Of a stretch of 64,000 nucleotides of DNA, positions 12,801-24,800 are shown piece by piece; position 1 is the stretch's first letter, and each line of letters opens with the position of its first letter. Source of the DNA: Sipunculus nudus (Eukaryota; Annelida; Sipuncula; Golfingiida; Sipunculidae); assembly GCA_026874595.1 (NCBI GenBank), contig CM049315.1:64293389-64357388 (forward strand), given 5' to 3'. The notes beneath the pieces are model-generated. The model searched no databases, was not told the DNA's origin, and worked only from the letters and a program-made list of their open reading frames with translations. A program made the translations under genes and the position numbers.

Positions 12801-15800
12801 GGTCTCTTGTTTTTCTGATATACCTACCTGTTAGTAGAATTATTAATATATAAATGTAATCAGTATGTGCCTGGCACACATAGTTGTACTTATTAAACCC
12901 CTTGACCTCTTACTTTATATTTGGAAACATACTGAAAGCTCAAACCATTATGAGTTGCCAAAAAATCAGTTTTTGTACCCCAAATATACTAAGAACTTCC
13001 CACTCAACACTTGGAAAGCACCTTGCTTGCTGCAATACGCTGGGGGCAACCATGACCTTTTCTGGTTATGAAAAAGGTGTCAAGGGTTCACTTCCTTGTC
13101 ATGACAAGGTAAAGAAACACCTACCGATAAACCTGAACAGTCGACCAAATGTTAGGATGTCTGATGACAACATTCTATACCTAAATTAATTTGAAAAGAG
13201 AAATGGAAAGTAACCTGATATTTCTAAAGGAAAGTAAGAGAAAGGTGAAGCAGTTCCTCCATAAACCTCAATGTCCATACCTCAAATACTCAAAACCCAA
13301 GATAAAGCTTATTTGATTAGTCACATTAATTAATGGTGATTTCTGTCACCGTTTGAATTGTATAGGACTTACTACCTAGTCAGAAAAATAAAATCATGAA
13401 ACTGACATGCCTGAGGAGACCGGTGAAATACCACCTGTTTGTTGTAATACAGGATATTTTAGCATACACAACTTGACCTTTGTGATAAATATAGAGTTCT
13501 CTCTCAGTTGAACCAAGTATCTATTTAGTAGCATTTATCAAATATCTGACAGGGCTGTACCAGGGCCGGCCAGTATCTGATCTTTTACACATATGGCATG
13601 GTGTGATAACTTGCCATTATCTGATCAGTTACTTCCTTGTTGGTGACTGCTGTCAACAGGCTGTACCTGGGCTTAGAACACCTCAACTCCATAAATGCAC
13701 ATTTTCAAACTTAAAAGCAGTATGACCATGATGTTTTGATTCTGAGGGGTATTATGTTGAGGGATAATGGTCCTGTTAGTGAAAATTGGTTGAGGTCACA
13801 ATCTTGAAAAGTAGTTTGTCAAAAATAAATATCAGGTCTGAAGCTGTTACGACCTTGAAAAGTAGGATTTGTCAAACATAAATAAATATCAGATCTGACG
13901 CTGTTAATTGACCTTGCAAAGAAGATTTGTCAAAAATGAATATCAGGTCTGAAGCTGTCACCTACCACTACTTATTAAGTACCCTGAGCAAAAAGTTCAG
14001 TATTATTGGGGAATGGGCAGTGGTGGATCCAGAAATTCAACAACAGGGGGGCACTAATATTATTGTATTCGTGGCTGATAATATACATAACGTATAAATC
14101 TATGAAAATTAGAAATGTTTGTGTTATTCATCTTTTCACCAAGTTTTCCTTAAATTTAATTATGGGTATAGGGGGAGGGAACATGAAAATATTGGGAATT
14201 TTTTTTAGCTCAGCTTACTGTAAGTCAACAGCTAAAGCGATGGGTCTTTGTCCGCTGTCTCTCTGTCCATCTGCGGTTAAACTGGCAATTTTTAGCTCAG
14301 CTGAGTATAAATCATCTGAGCTATAGTCGTGGTCCATTGTCCGTCCGTCCGTCCATAGATGTGGCACATTTTGAAACCGTAAGACCTAGGAATCCAAAAT
14401 TCAGCATAATGTTAGATGTCCCCAAGATCTCCTACCAAGCCGAAAACTGGGTCTTTGCGACTTTGTTCCTTTGAGAAATTAAAGAAAAACCTCAATTTTT
14501 TATTAAAATCCTATATTCACACTTCAGGACTGCCTAATATCAAAACCACTCATCTGTTTTTCCTCAAATTTACCATAAATATTCCTCTATATAGTTCCTG
14601 TGTACATGCCAAAAAATTAAGTCTGTAAAGTATAAATTCTTTAAGTTATGGGCCCAAACATATGGACTTTGTAAAAAATCAGGAAAAATAATAACTCACT
14701 TAACATGAAAAATTTTGAAACTAGAGTCTATTTTCTCAAGTATATAACTATGTTTAATTAAGATTCAATTGTTTACCCAAAATTAGATCTGAATTTTGTA
14801 AATTTTTTAAGTTATTAGCATAAAAAAAATCAGTACCTTAAATTTTGCCCAACTTTGACCATGGCACGTTTTTTTCCTGTAAGCACCATTGATTTAATTT
14901 TCACAGCATGTAAACATAAATATTTAGTTTGTCTAAATCTGAAATTTAAAAAATAAAAGCTTGAATATTAAGCTAGTTATTGATTGTTTTTCTGTAGTCA
15001 CTTGCTTTTATTACAGATGCAGGGTCCCACTTCAGGTCACTGGAAGTCAGCTAAGCCAGGGTTTCTGATTTGTTACAGTCACTGGGGGCGATCCACCACC
15101 CCAATCACCCCCCCCCCAACCCAACCCACCAAGTGTTATGCAGTAATTGTTATTGTTTTCACTGTATCTCCTTAATTGTAATGCTGTTTTCACTCCGATA
15201 TGCAAAAACTTTCCTTGAAAAAATAATTCAAGGTGTAATCCAGAAGATGCAATGTTGTGTAATGTAGCATTTTTAAAGAAATCAATTTTCTTATAAATGA
15301 TTTTAACAAATATAAATGAACCCATCAGTATGCTTAAATTATTATAAAATATGAAGCACATTATGGATAAATAAAGACACAATTAAAAATTGTGAAATCT
15401 TAATCAAGTATTATTTTTAGATATTTATTGTTTTGCAGATTTAAAAGATATATTTTTGTGGTAAAAAATAAATAAACATTTGTATGCATGATGTGGTGTT
15501 ATCTAACAAGATTGAGATGTATGATGATGCCATTGAGAATTATGAATCAGCTTTTATATTCATATATATGTTAAATTGGAAATGTATAGAAATATAAACT
15601 TAAATTAGAAAATAATTGATGTGATTAAAAAATCAGGATTTAATACAAACATTTGTTCATTATTTTCCTGCCTCAGCAGAATTTGAGATCAGGCTTTGTT
15701 TGCCCTGTTTTATGTTGTAAATTAGCTATATTTCAACTGTATACATTTCATAAAAAAATACATATATATTTAATAATATATATTATACAAAAAAATAGAT

Positions 15801-18800
15801 GCAATTGAACAAATGTGTAAACTACTGAAATGTCAACAGTTAATCGAAAAACCGACTAATGATCATGGTAATAGTACAGAAACTGCTCACATGCTTTAGT
15901 TTCAACATTAGGAAACACATGGTCAGGTCACAAAATATTTTTTGCAACAATTTCTTGCTCATCAATACAAACTAATCATATAAACCAACCATGGCCTTTA
16001 TTACCTCTTCCTCTTACACTTTATCTCCATTAGATATTATTTTAGATTTTTTCCTTCAAGATTAACGTCAGCTGAGCACAGTGACCCATAGGTCCCTTGT
16101 TTCGCAATGCCTGCAGATATTGGCCTGATTTTTGGTGTGTCGGCAGATATTGACCAGTTACAGATGGAGTTCGCATTTCATCCCAGTTGACCTACTTTTG
16201 ACTGTTTTACGGCTCCTGAACATAGAAAATTTCATGTAAAATATAAATTTTCATGACAAATACACTTGTACAGACATTTTTTCGCATTACCTGCAGATAT
16301 TGGCCTGATTTTTGGTGTGTGGGCAGATAATGACCAGTTACAGATCAAGTTCACGTTTTGTCCCAGTTGACTTATTTTTGACCGTTTGACGGTGCTGTAA
16401 CATAGAAAATTTCATAAAAAAGTGCACATGTATGGACTTTTTTTCGCAGTGCCTGCATATACTGGCATGATTTTTGGTGTGTTGCTTGATAATGACCCGT
16501 TACAGATCGAGTTTGCATTTTGCCCTTGTTGACCTACTTTTGACCATTTGACTGCTCCTGAACATAGAAAATTTCATGAAAAATATAAATTTTCATAACA
16601 AATGCATATGTACTGACTTTTTTTCCTCAACGCCTGCAGATACCACCCTGATTTTTTATGTGTGGGCAGATAATGACAGTTACAGATCAAGTTCGCGTTT
16701 CATCCCGGTTGACCTACTTTTGATTGTTTTACGGCTCCTAAACATAGAAAATTTCATGAAAGACAGAAATTTTCATGGAAAATGCACATGTATGGACTTT
16801 TTTCACAATGCCTGCATATACTGGCATGATTTTTGGTGTGTTGCTTGATAATGACCCGTTACAGATCAAGTTTGCATTTTGCCCTTGTTGACCTACTTTT
16901 GACCATATGACACCTCCTGAACTTAAAAATTTTTTCAAAATTTTACAAATGTTTCTAATTTGCCCAAGGCGGGGGCATTCATGTCGTTCCGACACATCTA
17001 GTTACCTTCAAGGTCAACTCCAGCTGAGCACAGTGACCCATGGGTCCCTTGTTTAAATGGTTTGACCTAAGAATCTGCATAGATGTCCCCTAAATCCCTT
17101 AATATTACAAAAATTGGGTCAATATGACTTTGTTCCTTCAAAATAATAAGGAAAAACCTCCATTTTCCATTAGAACCAAGTGTCACACTTCAGGACTGCC
17201 TAATATCAAAACCACTGATCTGATTTTAGCGAACCTGTGAGCTTATGCGATGGCGCATCGTCGTCTGTATGTTAACCATAGCTATCTCAAAAAGGCAGGA
17301 GCTATCATCACCAAATTTTATGACAATGTTGGTCACATAAGTCATATCTGATATTGTGGTATTTGGTGGCGCCACCTGCATCGGCCTCTTTTGTATGGGG
17401 TCATCAGTGCCTGTAACACACTGAGGGCTACAAAAAACTTCTTCTCTGAAACCATATGGCCAAAATGTTTAATATAGCACAGAAATGATCCTAGGGTTGT
17501 GTTTTCTATAGGTTGTTCAAATTGTCTCCTTTCAGTCACTTTCGGCTAAGTTATGGGAAGCTGAATTAAGTCATATGCCATAACAGCCCATTTTAGCTCA
17601 GTGGCTACAAAGATCTTCTTCTCAAAAACCACTGGGCCAAATTCTTAAATCTCTCTTAATTATCCTCAGATGTTGATAATTCAAGTTTGTTCAAATGGTT
17701 TTGGTTCAGTGCTATTTGGCTGAGTTACAGGAAGCTGAACTCGGCCAGTTTGATGTGTCTTCCTATATGAGTTATAAACCTGCGAAATGTTTTTCAACTG
17801 ACGTCACTGAAGCCAGTTTGTTAAATATTATACAAGAATAATCCCTACAATAATTCTAATAATAATTGTCTTTAATGGTTCCACATGATTGATTTTTGGC
17901 TGAATTATGGAAATTGAATTGAGTCATTTTACCATATATGTTAGCTGTGTGAAGCAGTTACATCTAGCCTGGCACCAGTTTATCAGCATGTATTACATCC
18001 TGCCACTAGACATTTAGATTTTAGATTAAATAGCTTGGCAGTCTGCCAACTAATTCAGATTTGGCAACAGGCTAAAGGTCAGCCTGGATCTATTTATAGA
18101 TTTGGCTGACTGCCAACTGTATCAGATTAGTCAACAGGTCAAGAGTTTACTCAGTGCAGTAGCTGCATTCTATTTATAGCTTTGGCAGACTGCCCACTTT
18201 ATCAGATTTGGCGCTAAAGGTCAGTCTGGATCTATTAATAGCATTGGCAAACTGCCAACTGTGTAAAATTATGCAACAGGTCAAGAGTTCACTCAGTGCA
18301 GCCAGGTACAGGTCAAAAGTTCATCAAGTCTAGCCAGGTGCAGGTCAAGAGTTCACTCAGAGCAGTAGCTTGAGCCAGCAATTTGTCACAGTTCACTCAG
18401 TGCAACTGCCTTTCTCACCTAAGCCTGTTCAGCCAAGGGTATCAAACTCATGGTAAGTTTGATGTATTGGCCTGATATTTTGACCTGTCTATGCGTCTTT
18501 GATGGCTCTTGCCATGTCACCACCTACAATGACTTTGCACAGTGTATGCCCCTAAGATTTGGTATATAAGCCTGAAATTGTGCATATCTATACATATCAG
18601 ATGGCTTTGTCGTATATAAGACTGGTGGAGCCACCTTCAATGCTTTTATCTGAGAAGGGTTTTGATATATCAGCCTGAAATAGGGCTTATGTATACATCA
18701 TGGATAGCTTTTTCGTATACAAGACTTGTGGTGCCTACTACAATTGTTTTTAGGTTTCATGCATGCATCTGTGTTCATAGCTCATGAGTGGTTTGAAGTA

Positions 18801-21800
18801 TTTGCCTGAACTCTTGCTTGTCAACACATCTTTGATGGCTGTCTTGTACACAAGAGTAGTTGCGCCACCTACAATTATTTTATGTTGTGTACATCCATTT
18901 TTTTTTGCCCATATTTCAGGAGTGATTTTTAATTGTAAAATTATACTCAAGTTCAAAATATTAAGTACTTGCATTGTACATATCCATGTCTTACATGTGC
19001 TTAAAAAGTACGAGTCTGCAATGGAAGCATTATCCATGAAGCATATCCATTCCACAGGTTTGCATTAGGCCTCTAGGCCTTGTTTTTCTCAATTTTGAGC
19101 TTTCAAATAAAGCAGTCTAGGTGTTTACAAAGCACAAACTGTTACTGTAACACCTGGAAAATTCTTATCTGTACATTATCTGCACACTGTACAAATTGTA
19201 TGTTATTAGTGTTAGGCCTTGAATGTTCTAAGGCAACATCCAGGGAGGTTCTGAGGTATGTCAACAAAATTGTTTTATATTATATATTCCACACTTTTAT
19301 TGATATATTATATATGTTATGATTGTATGATAATCATAACTTGTATACAACTTCACTTTCTAAAAGGTACTCCATCAAAACCTGGCATAAATTATCAATT
19401 TTGTCTGTTTATTAGGGCCCCGCTTGAAAAGCGGGTGCCCTTTAGTAATCGACCTGTCCGTCCGTCTGTCCGTCCACAAATTATTTTCTAGATGATAACT
19501 CCAGTTAGGATTGACGGATTTAGTTCAAACCTGAAATATGTATTAACCATCAATTATGGAAGATCCCTATCGATTTTGGGGTCCAGAGGTCAAAGGACAA
19601 AAAAGTTATTCACAGTTTGGTGTTATATATGGTCATAGTCAGCCATTTTTCTGTAAGTTATGCGGTAAAAACCATTACTGAACACCAAGTAAGGTTGCAC
19701 TCTCTTAGCAAATATGCATGCAAAAGGACACACATTGTCAACACAGTAACTTGTTAAAAGTATTTCATATAAGGTCCCCAGACTCATGGCAGTGATGGAC
19801 CTTTTGATGGGCTACATCATGTTTGAAGATGGGTGATCTTGATGGATTTTCAAGGTCACAGACGTGATAATGCTAAAATGATGTTTACCAAATAGATCGC
19901 AAACAATTTGACTAACACTAACTGAACCTGCACCAGTAATGATTTTTATGAAGGGCTGGGTCAAGTTTGAAGATGGATGACATATTTGATTGTCAATCAG
20001 ATTCTTTTCTACATAATAACTCCCCTAACATATGATGGATAGGATTAAAACGTAATATGTATCACCCATGGCCTAAGGAAGAAGCTTATTGATATTTTGG
20101 TCAGAAGGTAAAAAAAAAAGTAATACACAGTTTGGTGTTTGGTTGCTGGTGTGTCCTTCAGCAGGCCAGAAATGCATGTATCTTTTTCGAGTCACTCGTG
20201 TACAGCGGCATTACATTTTCACAGCATATTTTGTACAGACAATATGAAGAAACCCCAGAAAAGGATACAGTGGCCAAACGCACCACAGTGGCTCTCATTT
20301 AGACCATGTTTGGACAAATCTATCTCCACTTCCAACATCTCAAGGAATTTGGACCTTTTATTGTGACCATCAACAAATTTACATTAATATTCATATGTAG
20401 CCATTCTACACAACATAGGGCATCTGTAGACCCAAGCCCAAGAACAGCTGAATCTCAGTTCAAGAGAATGACCATTTTATCACTACTAACCAGCAGCTGA
20501 CTCTCTCTAATACTACAAGGTTAATGTACAGACTCAAGCCTCACATATAATAAGGCCAAGTCAACATACAAATACTGGAAAAATATTTGACACAGCCCAG
20601 CCAAGACTTCAACCAAGAATAATTGGCACAGGTAATACACAAATACAGAAACTAAAAATGCATGCAGTTCTTTTATATCATTATTTTGATAGCTTTCACT
20701 TTACCCTATCTTTTTTTCCAGTTTATACATGTCAGCTGTTCTTTACAGGTTCTTTAATTTTCAAATATCACTCTATCAGCCCATGCTACCAAAGTACACC
20801 AAATTCACAGTACTTCAATTTATAATGACTGCATCTTTTGCTGGGCCCTTACTGACATGTCAGTTTTCTAGTTTGTAATGAAAAATGCAACTCTTATTGC
20901 TAATATAATTAACAAATCCTTGTAAAAAACTAGAATCCGGCATAACAATTGGATCAATAGCATTTTAAACATAAGCAGCTCCTCCTCTGAATATTTAAAG
21001 AACTGTATAAAAATAAAACTGAAAATTATCCCTTTTTCATATGCTAAAATTATTCAACCCTCACAGACAGCTGAGCAGCTTGACTCATGGGTCCTTTATT
21101 TCATTTCAGGTATTGGATATGCGACCACAATTATTGTGTTCCTGCTGAACATCTACTACAATGTCATTCTGGCCTGGGCATTTTACTATCTCTTCTCCTC
21201 TTTCACGAGCGTGTTGCCATGGTCACACTGCAACAACCCATGGAACACAAAAGACTGCACAGTCTCCAGAAACAGAAATGGTAACATTAGCCTTGGAAAT
21301 GCAACCTCTGCCATCCTTGCAAATGTCAGCTACTTGGACAATGCAGCCTGGACCGAAGAAACAGTGAACAAGACTTGGAATTATGTGAACCAGAACGAGA
21401 CAGTAATCAATGGGACCTGGAAGATCGTGGACCCAACTACGGAATTCTGGGAGTAAGTATTGGTTTCCATTAACTGTTGATTCACTATTCCCCCAAATCT
21501 GGCCTGTGCCACATCACAAGGGACTATATGCTCAAAGAACCTTTGTTTGGAATCCAACCATCGTTTGAATTGCATCATTATTTGTATGCCAACCATTGTC
21601 ATACTTTACCTTCAATTTCTTTTGAGCTTCAGTTTCCGTGATTTTGGGTAAGTACACGCCTTTCTCCCTTTGTTATTCGTTTCCTTGGTGAAACGAATGA
21701 TCTCATTGGTTCATGGCATTATTTGAATAAATATATTTGGGGGCATTATGTCATGTCGTTGGGAATTGTGTATGCAGGAATGAATTTTGATTTGCAGGTT

Positions 21801-24800
21801 GAAGAAAGAAGACATTTCATCGATATATTTTAGATCCACTTTACAAATATCATGCCTTTATTTCACCCACACACATGATCAGAAGTGCTGGTTTTATTAG
21901 CTCAGTAAATTTTGATAACATAATGTAAAATGAGAGCAGCACGGCTCTATATTATCTGGCATTAAGAAACTAAAGGGTTAAAATTTTAATACATATTAAC
22001 CCATTTATTTGGCTCAAGACTCAAAATCTAGCATTCTAAGCTGATCAAGCAATATTTCTTAATTTCTTAGGGAAGTTTTACGTGTATCCGTGCATTTCTC
22101 ATGATATTTTGGTAAAATTCAAATTACCTGCCAGCATATTTTTCTTATAAATTAGTAATATATGCTTTGTGAACCTTCAATAAATTAGTAAAAATAAAAT
22201 ATATGATTTCCAAGTATTCCTTTATATATTACGCATGTCTATGACCTGTGTAATACCACGCATGGAAGGAAAAGGCCATTAGTTCAAATAACGGGTTAAC
22301 CTCGATTTGAGGCACCCATATGCAACATGAAGTCTTCTTGAGTATTGCAAGTACCCAGGTCACTCACCAGATGTCTCCCCAAGACGTCTCTGGGGCGAAC
22401 AGGAATGTTGGCGTCATCAGCGGCGGTGGCGGGCGGCACCCTCACCTGCCCCCTGCTACCCTCTACCTGGTGCTGCGAGCACTACCAGGCCCGGTGCCAA
22501 GCAGCACTTATCTTGTCACGTGGGCGCGAGTGATTGCATGTCAGCCTTTTACACCTGCAGGAGGAAAGTGCTGCAGATCTCCAGTGGCATCCACGACATG
22601 GGCTCAGTCAAGTGGGACCTGGCCCTCTGCCTTCTGCTTTCCTGGCTTGTCGTCTACTTCTGCATTTGGAAGGGAATAAAAAGCTCCGGAAAGGTGAACC
22701 CTTTTGGGCGTGGACCGCAGGAAATTAAAAAAGCAAAAAACTCCCTGTCTTAGAAACAAATTGTGTGTCTTTCTTTGTCCTTAACTCACCATTCAGGAAG
22801 CAATGCCCCTTTGATTTTAACAGTGACCTTTTCGGCTGGGGTTAACCCCGAGAAGACAAGCATACCAGAGTCCCCCATGGAAGCCCTCAGTCCCCCAGTC
22901 CACAAACCCTTTTCGCTTCCTTCTGTTTTAGATGGCACTGATCCACGCTCATCACGTGACGTCATCACGTGACGTGGGAGGTCATCAATGGTTCGGGAGT
23001 GAACAGGGGCAGGCCCCCACAGGAGCTTATAATCGTGTCCGCATCGGAAAAGGATGCTTTATCCAAAATGGCTTGGTTTCATGTTCATGTGTTGCTTTTA
23101 TTCCAGTGTCCTCCATCGAATGGGATCAGGCCCTTCAGAGCGTTCGTTCATACTCAGAGCGTTTTGAAGCGCCGGCACCTCTTAAAAGAGATATGGGTGG
23201 GCTTATTTTGAGGGTTTTGATCAGTGTGCAACACTGTTTTTTCGGCCTGTGCATTTCCAAATTTTGGCATGGTGGGAAGGGTAAACTGTGCATTGCTGCA
23301 TATAGTTAATGCTCTTCTTTTTCAGCGTTTAACCCATTACAGCATCTACTAAAGCTATCATAAACCCACTAGCAAAGTTAAATCCTAGTGCAAACTTTTA
23401 TTTCTCCTTCTCCTGACAGGTACTGGTGTATTTCAACTTTAAAAGTCTGTTTTACCTGATTAATCTAATCTGCCAGTGCCTGTACCTACACAGTTCTAGT
23501 CACTATCAGTCAGATGTAAATGAAGTCAATATAAAATAATATTGCTGACTAACCTTTAATACAGACTAGCTGCTGTTTTTCTACAAGAAGTACTTACTAC
23601 TTTTTAATAATTATTCTCATATTTACCCAGATGCACTAGATTTTTCAGCGGAACAGTACAGTTTCGTGCTAAGTATAGTATTGGTTTTCCATATGTGCCT
23701 TGTTCTCTCAAGTCATCACAAACTACTTTCTTGTAGGTCATGTACGTCACAGCAACATCTCCATACATCTTGATGTTCATTTTGATGATCCGCGGAGTAA
23801 CACTACCTGGAGCTGTGAATGGAATTAAATTTTATGTATTGCCAGACTGGAGCAAGGTTTTAGAAGCCCAGGTAATACCCAGTTCTTCACAACTTCATGC
23901 AGAGAGTCTGTTATTTTATTGTTATTATTAAGTAATTCATATGCACTCATTCTTTTCTGGTGGTGATAAAAAAATATTTGTCTACAACACTGGACTGTGT
24001 ATATGTTTCCACTGCTTGACATTACTTTGTTGTATCGCCAGACAAAGTCTGGAGGTACTATGGTTTAGGCACGGTTGCACCGCTGCCGCAGTTTCGTTTA
24101 GACAAGATTACTAAAAAAATATTTAACAGATCTTTACCAAACTTGACATATGCATAGATATGGGTGAGAGGACAAAGCCTTTTTTAAATGGGGTCATGAC
24201 CTTTACTAGGAGTGACCTTGACCTTGAATAGGTCCATTTTGAGGGAAAATCACACTAATTCTTAAATATCTCAAGAAATCTTGCATGGATTGCTCCAAAA
24301 AACAACTTGACCGAAGATTTTAGATAGGGTTGTCATGTACCAGAAACTGGTGGCACCACCTTTTATCCTTTCCTTGTATTTGTGCCATTTAATATCCCCA
24401 TCATTGCCACTTAACAGTACTGTGAGCATTATAAGTCAAAAACTAATGGACAGATTTCTTTCATATGATGCATATGCATAGACATGGGTTATGGGATGAT
24501 TTAAATTGGGATCATGACCTCTCCTATGAGAGTGACCTTGACCTTTAATATTGCCATATATGGTGAAAATCACACTTAATCATAAATATCTCAATAAGGG
24601 ATGCATGCATTGGTACAAAAACCAAATATCTTGGATAGCTTCGTCTTTTGCAGGAGACAGGTGGCGCCACCTGTCTTTCTCTTGTTTTCTTGCCTTTCAA
24701 TACCCCATCATTACCACTTGACAGTACAGTGAGCATTATAAGTCTAAAACTTATTAACAGATTAGGCTGAAATTGTGCATGTACATTGATCTTGGATACC

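Larger units (their letters stand above)
7752..17055 (+). repeat. Nested block of families A1, H and B
   Basis: The order is an old A1 5' end (7752), the H 5' end (7961), an A1 5' end inside an H unit (8210), a further H unit (10378-10556), a B copy (10557-12762), an A 3' end (12779-12812), A1 (14294-16102), five H units and the H 3' end (16103-17002), then A1 sequence resuming with ACCTTCAAGGTCAACT and an A 3' end (17021-17055). H probably inserted into an A1 copy and was itself hit by later A1 and B copies. The history between 12763 and 14290 is not resolved. Confidence 0.55.

Noticed and set aside
15047-15382. 111-residue - strand frame with a glycine-rich end
   Set aside because: It lies in the A1 body, the glycines come from a C-rich tract at 15108-15118, and no homologous frame is seen in other A1 copies.
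22320-22679. 119-residue frame upstream of and overlapping the TM4 exon in another frame
   Set aside because: It is out of frame with the conserved transporter sequence and crosses the acceptor at 22560.
22932-23309. 125-residue + strand open frame between the TM4 and TM5 exons
   Set aside because: No recognisable domain, no start or splice context, and it lies in an intron whose flanking exons join in phase without it.
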